This document shows, piece after piece, positions 1-8,311 of a stretch of DNA of 64,000 nt. Origin of the DNA: Streptomyces sp. CB01881 (GTDB taxonomy: Bacteria; Actinomycetota; Actinomycetes; Streptomycetales; Streptomycetaceae). The notes beneath the pieces are model-generated. The model was not told where the DNA came from. It was given only the letters and a program-made list of their open reading frames with translations, and made no database searches. The position numbers were made by a program, and so were the translations under genes. Location of the stretch: assembly GCF_002953255.1 (NCBI RefSeq), contig NZ_CP026498.1:9326066-9390065 (forward strand). Reading direction: 5' to 3'. Numbering within the stretch: the first letter of the stretch is position 1; each line of letters opens with the position of its first letter.

Positions 1-1
1 C

Positions 2-1192
2 AACCACTGCGCACAGCACCTCCCCGACCACATGATCCCCACCACCTACACCCTCCTCGACACCCTCCCCCTCACCCCCAACGGCAAGACCGACTACCGC
101 GCCCTCCCCACACCAGAACCCGCCAATACCGGGTCCACCGACTACACCCCGGCCCAGACCCCCGCCCAGGCCCTGCTCGTGCGGATCTGGGAGGAGACGC
201 TCCAGGTCCAGCCCGTCGGCATCAACGACAGCTTCTTCGCCCTCGGCGGCCACTCACTGCTCGCCCTGAGCCTCGCCGACAAGATCCAGCAGGCGTTCGG
301 GGGTGAACTTCCGCTCGCCGCCCTGTACCAGAACCCCACGCCGGCCGAGTTGGCAGCCCGGCTCGAGCGGGCCCCGGACGCCGACTGGCCGTCCTCGATC
401 GTCCCGTTGAAAGCCACCGGCGACCGGCCTCCACTGTTCTGCGTCCACCCGAAGAACGGCACGGTGTTCAGCTTCACCGCGTTGGCCCGGACACTGGCCG
501 CCGAGTGCCCGTTGTACGGCGTGCAGGCGCACTCACTCGATCTGGAGCGGAAACCGCACGACAGCATCGAGGAGATGGCCGCCGCCTACGTCCAGGACAT
601 CATCCGGGTGCAGCCTGAGGGCCCGTACCACCTGTGCGGCTACTCGCTGGGCGGCATGATCGCCTATGAGATGGCCCGTCAGCTCACTGCGCTGGGGCGG
701 GAGGTGGCCCGTCTGGTCCTGCTGGACAGCGCTCCGCATCTGGAGGCCGGGTTCCCCTCGCTGGCGGAGCTCGAGTCGATGGACGACGTGACCTTCCTGA
801 TCACCGAGTTCGCCGAAGCCGTACCCGTCACGGAGGAGGCGCTGCGCCCGCTCGCGCCCGAGCAGCGGATCAAGCACGTCCTCGATCTGGCCGTGGCCGC
901 CGGCTTCCACATGGAGCACATGGACCTGCGCACCATGACCCGCTACACGGACATCGCGCGGGCGCACACCCGTGCCGCACTCGCCTACCGGCCCGGGCCC
1001 TACACCGGCTCGGCGCTCCTGGTGCGCTGCGCCGACCCCACGGATTCTGCCGAAGCCGACCCGAGCTGGGGCTGGCAGGCCCTGGTCGGTGACGGCCTGA
1101 CGATCCGCGAAGTGACGGGCAACCACCGGACCATCGTGGACGCCCCGCATGTGATCGCGGTGAGCGAGCACGTAAGTGACTACCTGACGTGA
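2..1192 (+). CDS. NRPS, C-terminal fragment: end of A domain, PCP, thioesterase (partial at 5' end)
   Basis: The frame is open from base 2, so the gene begins upstream of the window. The first ~40 residues are the C-terminal subdomain of an adenylation domain, ending in the A10 motif (TPNGKTDYRALP). A peptidyl carrier protein follows, with the phosphopantetheine serine in LGGHSLL (about residue 85 of the fragment). From about residue 145 to the end there is a type I thioesterase, with the nucleophile elbow GYSLGG (Ser about 215) and the terminal His in GNHRT. A terminal thioesterase means this is the last module of the line and releases the peptide by hydrolysis or cyclisation. The A-domain pocket lies outside the window, so the last amino acid cannot be predicted. 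No epimerization domain is present in this part. Domain assignment is secure. Confidence 0.95.
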   Translation, partial: NHCAQHLPDHMIPTTYTLLDTLPLTPNGKTDYRALPTPEPANTGSTDYTPAQTPAQALLVRIWEETLQVQPVGINDSFFALGGHSLLALSLADKIQQAFGGELPLAALYQNPTPAELAARLERAPDADWPSSIVPLKATGDRPPLFCVHPKNGTVFSFTALARTLAAECPLYGVQAHSLDLERKPHDSIEEMAAAYVQDIIRVQPEGPYHLCGYSLGGMIAYEMARQLTALGREVARLVLLDSAPHLEAGFPSLAELESMDDVTFLITEFAEAVPVTEEALRPLAPEQRIKHVLDLAVAAGFHMEHMDLRTMTRYTDIARAHTRAALAYRPGPYTGSALLVRCADPTDSAEADPSWGWQALVGDGLTIREVTGNHRTIVDAPHVIAVSEHVSDYLT

Positions 1193-1376
1193 ACGAAGAT
1201 CCACGGAAAGTGCCGACCATGTCCGCCGCAACTTCTTGCCGAAAAAGTCCCGATCGGTCCGGCGGATTCACCGGCAACGATGTCAAAGGTCTTGCCAGCG
1301 CCACCGCGCGAACTGCTAGCATGATCAACGGCTTGGCTTGAGGATCCCAATCCCTTCCATTGGAGGAAGAACGCCA

Positions 1377-2162
1377 ATGCACCCGACCGGAATTCTGGCC
1401 GAGCCTACCTATTCCAGCTATCTGAAGCTCGACCGGCTGCTCGAACTCCAACATCCGTTGAGCACTCCGGAACATCCCGACGAACTTCACTTCATCGTCA
1501 CGCACCAGGCGATGGAGCTGTGGTTCAAGGTCATGATCCACGAATTGACCAGGGCCCGAACTTATCTGGAGAAGCAGATCTGGACCCAGGCGCTGTCCAA
1601 GGTGCGGCGGGCCAACGCCATCCTGGGGGCCCAGATCGGCCAGATGGGAACGCTGGGCCACCTCGACCCACAGGCGTTCCTGGAGTTCCGCGGATTCCTC
1701 GGGTCCGCCAGCGGGTTCCAGTCCGCCCAGTTCCGGGCACTGGAGCTGCTGAACGGCCTGCGCGACCCCGGATACCTGGAGCAACTGCGCCGGACCCATG
1801 GGGAGAGCCTGCCGGAGCCCCTCGCCGAGGTCCTGTCGGCCCCCAGCCTGGCCGAGGTCGCGGCCGAGGCACCCGGCGCCGCCGGCGCCGGCGACTGGCT
1901 CGATGTCTACGCCGACCCGGAGCGCCACGGCCCGCTGTTCCTCCTCGGTGAGGAACTCCTCGAGTACGACCGCCGCTGGACGCTCTGGCGTGAGGAGCAC
2001 CTGCTGCTGGTGGAGCGGATCATCGGCCGCAGCGTGCGCGGCACCGGCGGAGCCTCCTCGCAGTACCTGGAGCGCAGGATCGGCATCCGCTTCTTCCCGT
2101 TCCTGTGGGACGTCCGCAGCCGGCTGACCACAGCAGCGGCGGAACGCGACCACACCACATGA
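1377..2162 (+). CDS. Tryptophan 2,3-dioxygenase
   Basis: A 261-aa heme dioxygenase of the TDO family, which oxidises L-tryptophan to N-formylkynurenine. The family pattern is clear: the N-terminal PTYSSYLKLD segment, the THQAMELWFKVMIHEL helix and the GTGGASSQYL loop near the C-terminus. The length fits bacterial TDO (about 260-290 aa). The ATG follows a strong ribosome binding site (TGGAGGAAG, 1360-1368). The 184-bp gap after the NRPS could hold a promoter; I see only a weak pair, TTGCCA at 1292 and TAGCAT at 1317. No kynurenine formamidase or kynureninase is next to it, so it probably makes a formylkynurenine/kynurenine-type building block for the NRPS rather than serving tryptophan catabolism. 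That role is inferred from position. Confidence 0.93.
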   Translation: MHPTGILAEPTYSSYLKLDRLLELQHPLSTPEHPDELHFIVTHQAMELWFKVMIHELTRARTYLEKQIWTQALSKVRRANAILGAQIGQMGTLGHLDPQAFLEFRGFLGSASGFQSAQFRALELLNGLRDPGYLEQLRRTHGESLPEPLAEVLSAPSLAEVAAEAPGAAGAGDWLDVYADPERHGPLFLLGEELLEYDRRWTLWREEHLLLVERIIGRSVRGTGGASSQYLERRIGIRFFPFLWDVRSRLTTAAAERDHTT

Positions 2163-2209
2163 CCAACCCGCCGACCAGGCACGACAACCGTCAAGAGAGG
2201 AAACCCGTC

Positions 2210-2428
2210 ATGGCAAGCGACGACGCCGAGGACACCACTGTCTACAAGGTGGTCCTCAACCACGAGGAGCAGTACTCGATCTGGCCGGCAGACCGGGAGA
2301 ACCCGCTCGGCTGGCGGGACGAGGGCAAGAGCGGCAGCAAGCAGGAGTGTCTGGCCCACATCGACGAGGTGTGGACCGACATGCGGCCGCTGAGCCTGCG
2401 CCGGCAGATGGAGCAGAGCGCCTCGTGA
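2210..2428 (+). CDS. MbtH-like NRPS accessory protein
   Basis: A 72-aa MbtH-family protein. These small proteins bind and stabilise or activate NRPS adenylation domains. The family signature is present: NHEEQYSIWP, then the spaced W residues in PLGWRDEG and DEVWTDMRPLSLR. The ATG at 2210 is chosen because it follows AGAGAGGAAA and gives the normal family length; the frame is open further upstream, but that part shows no homology. It sits between the tryptophan dioxygenase and a small unknown gene that begins inside its last codons, so the two are probably translationally coupled. Confidence 0.95.
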   Translation: MASDDAEDTTVYKVVLNHEEQYSIWPADRENPLGWRDEGKSGSKQECLAHIDEVWTDMRPLSLRRQMEQSAS

Positions 2429-2688
2429 AGTCCTACAGCAAGGCCTACCCGCTGGCGGAGCTCCGCCGCTTCCCCGGCTGGGCGGCGGCCGCGACCCCAG
2501 CCGAACGGGCTCTGGCCGACGAGGAGTTCGGCTATCTCGGCGAGGACCTCGTGGTGTTGGCCGACCCGATCCGCGAGGAGGGCGTCCTCTTCTCGGAGGG
2601 CACGCCCGAATGGCGCGAGTTCTGCGCCTCGGTCCTGGGCTTCGAGGTGCCGTTCGACCTCGCCCGGGCCGAGACCGACCAGGCCTGA
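2425..2688 (+). CDS. Small protein of unknown function in NRPS operon
   Basis: An 87-aa soluble acidic protein. It starts at GTG 2425, overlapping the MbtH stop (GTGA). It has no signal peptide, membrane segment or metal-binding motif that I can see. Recognisable stretches are LAELRRFPGW near the start and GTPEWREFCASVLGFEVPF near the end. I do not recognise the family with certainty. Coupling to the MbtH gene and position before the diaminopropionate genes suggest a role in NRPS assembly or precursor handling, but nothing in the sequence shows what. Confidence 0.75.
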   Translation: MKSYSKAYPLAELRRFPGWAAAATPAERALADEEFGYLGEDLVVLADPIREEGVLFSEGTPEWREFCASVLGFEVPFDLARAETDQA

Positions 2689-2725
2689 TCCCCCGCACAC
2701 ACCACAGAGAGCTAGGAGCCTCCCC

Positions 2726-3067
2726 ATGGACGACCTGACCCGACGGCTGGCCGACGGACCCCACCCGCTGACCGTGGGTGGTCCGCAGCCCTCGCTGGAG
2801 GACCTGCGACGCCGGGTGGAAGAGATCGGCTACGTGTTCGTCAAGTTCACCGGCACCCAGGGCGGCACCGACCTCGGTGTACGCCTGGACCGTGACGCCT
2901 CCCAGGTCGGCTCGGCCGACTTCGGCGCGGGCACCGGTTCGATCCACGTCGAGGGCACGCTGTACCTCAACGACGACCCGGTCCGCTGCATCGCTGACAT
3001 CGACCTGGCGACGATGAACGGAACCGGTCACGTCGTGCTCGTGACCGAGGCCGAGCTGGTCGGCTGA
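2726..3067 (+). CDS. Small protein of unknown function in NRPS operon
   Basis: A 113-aa protein starting at ATG 2726 behind a clear AGGAGCC site. It is rich in beta-strand-like alternation, with repeated Gly/Asp turns (FTGTQGGTDLGVRLD, GAGTGSIHVEGTLYLND). It has no signal peptide and no cysteines. This looks like a small beta-sandwich or beta-barrel domain, possibly binding rather than catalytic. I do not recognise the family. It closes the dioxygenase-MbtH-unknown gene run: a hairpin lies between it and the sbnA-like gene. Confidence 0.72.
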   Translation: MDDLTRRLADGPHPLTVGGPQPSLEDLRRRVEEIGYVFVKFTGTQGGTDLGVRLDRDASQVGSADFGAGTGSIHVEGTLYLNDDPVRCIADIDLATMNGTGHVVLVTEAELVG

Positions 3068-3089
3068 ATTCCGGCGATCGCCGCGCGAT

Positions 3090-3125
3090 GGCTTCCCGGC
3101 CGCCGTCCGCAGGGGCCGGGAAGCC
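3090..3125 (+). terminator. Hairpin between the small NRPS-operon gene and the sbnA-like gene
   Basis: A perfect 12-bp inverted repeat (GGCTTCCCGGCC at 3090-3101 and its complement at 3114-3125) with a 12-nt loop. It lies 23 bp after the preceding stop codon, with no U-tract, as is usual for streptomycete terminators. It could fully or partly separate the upstream genes from the diaminopropionate genes. Confidence 0.55.
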
Positions 3126-3191
3126 GCCTCAGGAAAGTAGCAGCGCCGCCTTTCCTCGGATGCCGAGTCGGCGGCCGGAACAGAGAGGTTC

Positions 3192-4172
3192 GTGAGCGGT
3201 ATGGGTGAGTCCACCCTGGCCGACCGACTCAATCGGATCAGATCCGGATTCAGCGAGACGCCCATTGTTCCGCTGGATCACGCCCGGCTCGACCTGTTTG
3301 CCAAGCTCGAATTCAGCAATGCCAGCGGGAGCGTCAAGGACAGGTCCGCATACGTGATTCTTCAGCGGGCCGTTGAACGCGGTGAAATCACCGGTTCAAG
3401 CACCGTCGTCGAGTCCTCGTCCGGGAATTTCGCGATAGCCCTGGCCTCGCTCTGCCGCTTACTCCGCGTTCCTTTCGTCCCGGTCATCGACCCTCATGTC
3501 AACGCCTCTACCGAGCTGTTTCTGCGCACCTCCTGTGCGCGCGTGGAAAAGGTGACCGAACCCGACGCCCACGGCGGGTACCTACGCACCCGGCTGGCCC
3601 GGGTCGATCAGCTCACGGCCTCCCTGGAGAACGCGTTCTGGCCGGACCAGTACGCCAACCCGGACGCCGCGGACGCGCACGACATGCTGACCGGTGCCGA
3701 GATCTGCCGCACCTTCGACCGGCTCGACTACCTGTTCATCGGGGTGGGGACGGGCGCCACCATCGCCGGGATCTCCCGCCGGGTGAAGCGGCTGATGCCG
3801 CGGACCAAGGTGATCGCGGTCGACAGTGCCGGTTCCGCCATCTTCGGCGAACCGGCCCGCCCCCGCTACATCCCCGGCATCGGTTCGAGCATTCGTCCGC
3901 CGTTGCTGGACCTGGCGAGCATCGACGACGTCGTGATCGTCGAGGAGAGTGACACGGTCGCGGCCTGCCATCGGCTGGTCCGGCGGTTCGGCTTCTTCGT
4001 CGGGGGATCCACCGGCAGCGTGTACGCGGCGATCGAGAAGTACTTCGCCGACTATCGCGGCCCCCGTCCGTCCGTCATGTTCCTCTGCGCCGACCGCGGC
4101 ACCGCCTACGCAGACACCGTCTACCGGCCCGGCTGGCTCGACAGCATCGCCGAGCCGGCAGCGGCGAGATGA
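3192..4172 (+). CDS. SbnA-like PLP synthase for 2,3-diaminopropionate
   Basis: A 326-aa fold-type II PLP enzyme of the cysteine synthase family. With its neighbour it matches the SbnA/SbnB pair, in which SbnA condenses O-phosphoserine with glutamate to N-(1-amino-1-carboxy-2-ethyl)-glutamate. Visible motifs are the Schiff-base lysine in SGSVKDRSAY (Lys49), the SSSGNFAIA loop, the phosphate-binding GVGTGATIAG and GGSTGSV near the end. The GTG start at 3192 follows AGAGAGG; an ATG at 3201 is an alternative. Codon 90 is TTA (3459-3461), rare in these genomes and typical of bldA-controlled genes. Its stop overlaps the next gene (ATGA). The family is certain; the specific reaction is inferred from the pairing. 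Confidence 0.9.
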   Translation: MSGMGESTLADRLNRIRSGFSETPIVPLDHARLDLFAKLEFSNASGSVKDRSAYVILQRAVERGEITGSSTVVESSSGNFAIALASLCRLLRVPFVPVIDPHVNASTELFLRTSCARVEKVTEPDAHGGYLRTRLARVDQLTASLENAFWPDQYANPDAADAHDMLTGAEICRTFDRLDYLFIGVGTGATIAGISRRVKRLMPRTKVIAVDSAGSAIFGEPARPRYIPGIGSSIRPPLLDLASIDDVVIVEESDTVAACHRLVRRFGFFVGGSTGSVYAAIEKYFADYRGPRPSVMFLCADRGTAYADTVYRPGWLDSIAEPAAAR

Positions 4173-5203
4173 AGGGACCCACCACCATGGACCTGTCCAT
4201 ACCCACGTCCATCAACGTCATCGGCGGCGCCGAGGCGCTCAAGTACATCGCGGCGGACCGCTCCGCCTGCGTCGACCTCGTGAGCCGGGCCTACCTCGTC
4301 CACGACTCCGGCGACTCTTCCCTCCCGCACAGCAGCTTCCTGCGGATCCCACGGCGCGAGCGCGACCGCATCATCGCTCTGCCGGCCTACCTGGGCGGCG
4401 AGTTCGACGTCGCAGGCATCAAGTGGATCGCCAGCTGGCCGGAGAACACCGCGCGCGGGCTGGCCCGGGCCTCCGCGGTCCTGGTGCTCAACGACCCGGC
4501 CACCGGCTTCCCGTTCACCTGCCTGGAGGCCTCGGTCATCTCCGCCACCAGGACTGCCGCCTCGGCCGTCCTGGGCGCCGAGGCGCTGATCGGCGGGCGC
4601 ACCGCCCGGCGGATCGGCTTCATCGGCACCGGCCTGATCGCAGGCCATGTCGCCGACTTCCTTGCCGATCTGGCGTGGGAGACCGACGGCTACCGGCTGT
4701 TCGACCTCAGCCGTCCGGCGGCCGAACGGTTCGCCACCCGCCTCACCGAGCGCGGGGCCGCGGACGTCCAGGTCGTGGACGAAGTCGCCGGGGTCTTCGC
4801 CCAGTGCGACCTGGTCGTCCTCGCCACCGTCGCCGGCACGCCACACCTCCACGACCCGGAGCTGCTGGCCAACCGGCCGGTCGTGCTGCACCTCTCCCTG
4901 CGCGACCTGGATCCCGCGTTGGTCCTGTCGGCCCAGAACATCACCGACGACGTCGACCACGTGATGCGGGAGCACACCTCCCTGCACCTGGCGGAGCAGC
5001 AGGCCGGCCACCGGGACTTCGTCGAGGGGACCATCGCCGACATCGTCGCGGGCAGGATCCGGCGCGACCCCGAGCGCGCCGCGGTGTACTCGCCGTTCGG
5101 CCTGGGGGTACTCGATCTCGCGATCGGCCAGTGGGTGCACCGCCAGGCGACCGAGGCCGGCGAGGGCCGGCTGGTCAGCGACTTCTTCCCGGCGGCGCAG
5201 TGA
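4169..5203 (+). CDS. SbnB-like NAD-dependent dehydrogenase (ornithine cyclodeaminase family)
   Basis: A 344-aa member of the ornithine cyclodeaminase/mu-crystallin family. In siderophore and peptide pathways SbnB oxidatively cleaves the SbnA product to L-2,3-diaminopropionate and 2-oxoglutarate. The nucleotide-binding motif is IGFIGTGLIAGHV in the centre, and the N-terminal half holds the substrate-binding FDVAGIKWIASWPEN region. It starts at ATG 4169 inside the end of the sbnA-like gene, and its stop overlaps the next start, so the three genes are translationally coupled. Together the pair predicts diaminopropionate as a residue of the NRPS product. Confidence 0.9.
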   Translation: MKGPTTMDLSIPTSINVIGGAEALKYIAADRSACVDLVSRAYLVHDSGDSSLPHSSFLRIPRRERDRIIALPAYLGGEFDVAGIKWIASWPENTARGLARASAVLVLNDPATGFPFTCLEASVISATRTAASAVLGAEALIGGRTARRIGFIGTGLIAGHVADFLADLAWETDGYRLFDLSRPAAERFATRLTERGAADVQVVDEVAGVFAQCDLVVLATVAGTPHLHDPELLANRPVVLHLSLRDLDPALVLSAQNITDDVDHVMREHTSLHLAEQQAGHRDFVEGTIADIVAGRIRRDPERAAVYSPFGLGVLDLAIGQWVHRQATEAGEGRLVSDFFPAAQ

Positions 5204-5940
5204 GCGCGATCCGCAGGCTCACGACCCCCGGGCGGCCGCGGGCGCGCCTGGTCTGCTTCCCGCACGCAGGTGGCTCGGCCAACTTCTTCCGCCCCTGGGC
5301 GGACCTCGTGCCGATGGACACCGAACTGTGGGCGGTCCAGTACCCGGGACGCCATGACCGCATCGCCGCGCCCTGCCTGGACGAGATGACGGCGATGGTC
5401 GGGGACGTGCTGCCCGGGCTGGAGGCCGCCGAGCGCCTGCCGACGGTCCTGTTCGGACACAGTATGGGCGCCGCGATCGCCTACGAGTGCTCGCGCCGGC
5501 TGTCCGAGACCCCTCGGCTCCTTGTCCTCTCCGGACGCGGCGGTCCCGGCCGGTCGATGGGGGAGGAGCTGGCCGACAAGAGCGACGCCGATCTCGTCTC
5601 CGCACTCGGCGAGCTGGGCGAGCTCGATCCGGCCCTGCTCGAACACCCCGACCTGCTCGACCTGGTCATGCCCTTGCTCAGGGCGGACTGCCGGCTGAGC
5701 GAGTCCTACCTGCCCGACCCGGATCGTCCGACCGACGCCCCGGTCCTCGCCTGTGTGGGCGACCGGGACCCCTTGGTTTCCGAGGACGACATCCTGGCCT
5801 GGGAGAAGAGCACGACCGGTTCGTTCACCCACTGCGTGTACCCCGGGGACCACTTCTACCTCCGGGAGCATGCGCCGGCCCTGATCCGGGCCGCACTCGA
5901 GGGCTGCGAGACAGCCCGTTCACACACGCTTCGGAAATAG
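5200..5940 (+). CDS. Type II thioesterase
   Basis: A 246-aa alpha/beta hydrolase of the external (type II) thioesterase family. These enzymes clear misprimed or stalled acyl groups from carrier proteins. Motifs are the N-terminal FPHAGGSANFF, the nucleophile elbow GHSMGAA and the C-terminal PGDHFYLRE bearing the catalytic His. Length is normal. The GTG start at 5200 overlaps the stop of the previous gene (GTGA). It is distinct from the thioesterase fused to the NRPS. Confidence 0.94.
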   Translation: MSAIRRLTTPGRPRARLVCFPHAGGSANFFRPWADLVPMDTELWAVQYPGRHDRIAAPCLDEMTAMVGDVLPGLEAAERLPTVLFGHSMGAAIAYECSRRLSETPRLLVLSGRGGPGRSMGEELADKSDADLVSALGELGELDPALLEHPDLLDLVMPLLRADCRLSESYLPDPDRPTDAPVLACVGDRDPLVSEDDILAWEKSTTGSFTHCVYPGDHFYLREHAPALIRAALEGCETARSHTLRK

Positions 5941-5947
5941 GAGAGGC

Positions 5948-6955
5948 ATGCCAGCGCAACCACTGACCTTCGTCGTCGGAAGCGGAAGGTGCGGATCGAC
6001 CGCGCTCTCGCAAGTGCTGCGGCAGCACCCGCAGATCCTGAGTCTCAGCGAGCTGTTCGCCTCGCTGGAGCCCTTTCCGCTCCGTGAGGGCACCCTGACG
6101 GGCGAGGAGTTCCGGCGGTTCATCGAGGAGCCGCGGCCGTTCACCCTTTCGGTCATGCGACACGGATTCTGGGCCAAACTGCCCGAGGACTCCGAGGTGC
6201 GCCAGGCCCTGGGCAACGAGATGCCGGTTGTCGAGGCCATCGCTGCCACCGTCCTGCCCCATCTGACCGACGACCCCGCCTCCCTCCTGGCAGAGTTGCG
6301 TCCCGAGCTGGACGTCCGGCCGAGCGGCTCCATCGCCGACCACTATCGCGGCCTGTTCGAACTCCTCGGCCGGCGGCTCGGGACCCGCGTCGTGGTGGAG
6401 CGCTCCGGGTACTCGCTCCGCCTGGTACCGCGTCTGCTCGAACTCTTCCCCGAGGCCCGGTTCGTCCATCTCTACCGGAACGGCCTCGACACGGCGCTGT
6501 CGATGAGCCGCTACCCGGTCTTCCAGGCCTTCCGGTTCCTCATCGAGCGGGCCGCCGAGGCCGGACGTGGCGGCCCCGACGCGCTGTCGGTCGAGATCGA
6601 CGAGATGTTCCGCGACGGCGAAGTGGACGTGCGCCCCATCCTGGATGCACAGGTCCCTCTGGCCGAGTACGGCCGGCTGTGGTCGGAGACGATCATCGAC
6701 GGGCTCGCGTACCTCGACGACGTCCCCGAATCCCGCCTCATCTCGGTGGCTTTCGAGGATCTGCTCGACCAGCCCGAGCTCGAACTGAAGCGCCTGGCCG
6801 CCCACGTGGGCGTGGACCCACTGGCCGAATGGCTGGAGGCCGGCCGGGCGGAGCTCGACAGCAACCGGCGCGGCGCGGCTCGGGCCCTCGCGGTTGAGGA
6901 CCTGACCGCTCTGGAGGAGAGCTGCGCCCCGGGCATGCGGGCCCTCGGACTCTGA
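5948..6955 (+). CDS. PAPS-dependent sulfotransferase
   Basis: A 335-aa sulfotransferase that would move sulfate from PAPS to a hydroxyl or amine of the peptide. The 5'-phosphosulfate loop is at the N-terminus (VVGSGRCGST) and the 3'-phosphate motif is FVHLYRNGLDTALSM in the middle. It starts at ATG 5948 behind TAGGAGAGG, 7 bp after the thioesterase stop, so it is the last gene of the biosynthetic operon. The PAPS-forming genes lie just beyond a terminator on the opposite strand, which supports a sulfated product. The acceptor site is unknown. Confidence 0.9.
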   Translation: MPAQPLTFVVGSGRCGSTALSQVLRQHPQILSLSELFASLEPFPLREGTLTGEEFRRFIEEPRPFTLSVMRHGFWAKLPEDSEVRQALGNEMPVVEAIAATVLPHLTDDPASLLAELRPELDVRPSGSIADHYRGLFELLGRRLGTRVVVERSGYSLRLVPRLLELFPEARFVHLYRNGLDTALSMSRYPVFQAFRFLIERAAEAGRGGPDALSVEIDEMFRDGEVDVRPILDAQVPLAEYGRLWSETIIDGLAYLDDVPESRLISVAFEDLLDQPELELKRLAAHVGVDPLAEWLEAGRAELDSNRRGAARALAVEDLTALEESCAPGMRALGL

Positions 6956-6980
6956 TCCGGCCGCTCCCGACCGACCACCT

Positions 6981-7011
6981 GACCGTCCGCCGGCCGAACC
7001 GGCGGACGGTC
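6981..7011. terminator. Bidirectional terminator between sulfotransferase and cysN-like gene
   Basis: A perfect 13-bp inverted repeat (arms 6981-6993 and 6999-7011, loop CCGAA) lies between two convergent genes, 25 bp after one stop and 13 bp before the other. Confidence 0.8.
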
Positions 7012-7024
7012 GTTCGTCTCCCCG

Positions 7025-8311
7025 CTAGGACTCCGTCAGCGCGTTGCGACCGGCTGTACCGGCGGTGAGGGTGGTGCCGTCGGCCGGGTCGATCAGCAGG
7101 AACGAGCCGGTCAGACGGTTGTCGCAGTAGCCGTCGAGCGCCAGCGGCTCGGCGGTGCGCAGCACCACGTGGCCGATGTCGTTGGCGTCCAGGCCGTCGG
7201 GTGCGTCGCGCTGTTCCAGTGTGTCGATGTCGATCCGGTAGGAGATCTCCTTGACCAGTGCGCGCACGGTGCGGGTGGTGTGCTTGAGGAGCACCTTGGC
7301 GCCGACGCGCAGTGGCCGCTCGCTGAGGTGGCTGACGGTGGCCTCGATGTCCTTGGTGGGGACGGGGGCCGGTCCGGCCGCGATGAGGTCGCCCCGGGAG
7401 ATGTCGATGTCGTCGGTGAGGCGGACGGTGACGGACTGGGGGGCCCAGGCGATGTCGGTGGGCCGGCCGAGTGCGTCGATGCCGGCGACGGTGGTGGTGT
7501 GGCCGGAGGGGAGTACCGTCACCGGGTCGCCGACCCGCAGTACGCCGGAGGCCAGCTGTCCGGCGTAGCCGCGGTAGTCGGGGTGCTCGTCGGTCTGCGG
7601 GCGGATCACGTACTGGACGGGGAAGCGGGCCGGTTCGATGCTCGGGTCGCTGCCGACCGGGACCGTTTCCAGGTGTTCCAGCAGGGTGGGGCCGCCGTAC
7701 CAGTCCATGTGGGCGGACGGCTCGACCACGTTGTCGCCGGCGAGTGCGGAGATCGGGACGGCCACCACGTCCTTGACGCCGAGTGAGGCGGCGTAGGCGG
7801 TGAACTCGGCGGCGATGGCGGCGAAGACGGGTTCCGCGTACTCGGTGAGGTCCATCTTGTTGACGGCCAGCACCACGTGCGGCACGCGCAGTAGTGCGGC
7901 GACGGCGGCGTGCCGGCGGGTCTGCTCGACCACGCCGTTGCGGGCGTCGACCAGGACGACGGCCAGTTCGGCGGTGGAGGCGCCGGTCACCATGTTCCGG
8001 GTGTACTGCACGTGCCCGGGGGTGTCGGCGAGGATGAACCGCCGCCGTGGGGTGGCGAAGTAGCGGTAGGCGACGTCGATGGTGATGCCCTGCTCGCGTT
8101 CGGCGCGCAGGCCGTCGGTGAGCAGCGCGAGGTCGGGGGTCTCCTGGCCGCGGTTCAGGGAGGCGCGCTCGACGGCCTCCAGCTGGTCGGCCAGCACCGA
8201 TTTGGAGTCGTGCAGCAGACGGCCGACCAGGGTGGACTTGCCGTCGTCGACGGATCCGGCGGTGGCGAAGCGCAGCAGGGAGGTGGCGCTGGTCTGGGTG
8301 GTGGTGGTCAT
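7025..8311 (-). CDS. cysN: Sulfate adenylyltransferase large subunit (GTPase), CysN
   Basis: A 428-aa EF-Tu-like GTPase that drives ATP sulfurylase (sulfate + ATP to APS) together with CysD. The G motifs are in order: GSVDDGKST (P-loop), DTPGH and NKMD, followed by two beta-barrel domains. Length matches CysN without a fused APS kinase. It lies directly after cysD (stop and start adjacent), the last gene of a three-gene operon. Its position opposite the sulfotransferase suggests it feeds sulfation rather than, or besides, cysteine synthesis. No cysH or sulfite reductase gene is nearby. Confidence 0.93.
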   Translation of the reverse strand: MTTTTQTSATSLLRFATAGSVDDGKSTLVGRLLHDSKSVLADQLEAVERASLNRGQETPDLALLTDGLRAEREQGITIDVAYRYFATPRRRFILADTPGHVQYTRNMVTGASTAELAVVLVDARNGVVEQTRRHAAVAALLRVPHVVLAVNKMDLTEYAEPVFAAIAAEFTAYAASLGVKDVVAVPISALAGDNVVEPSAHMDWYGGPTLLEHLETVPVGSDPSIEPARFPVQYVIRPQTDEHPDYRGYAGQLASGVLRVGDPVTVLPSGHTTTVAGIDALGRPTDIAWAPQSVTVRLTDDIDISRGDLIAAGPAPVPTKDIEATVSHLSERPLRVGAKVLLKHTTRTVRALVKEISYRIDIDTLEQRDAPDGLDANDIGHVVLRTAEPLALDGYCDNRLTGSFLLIDPADGTTLTAGTAGRNALTES

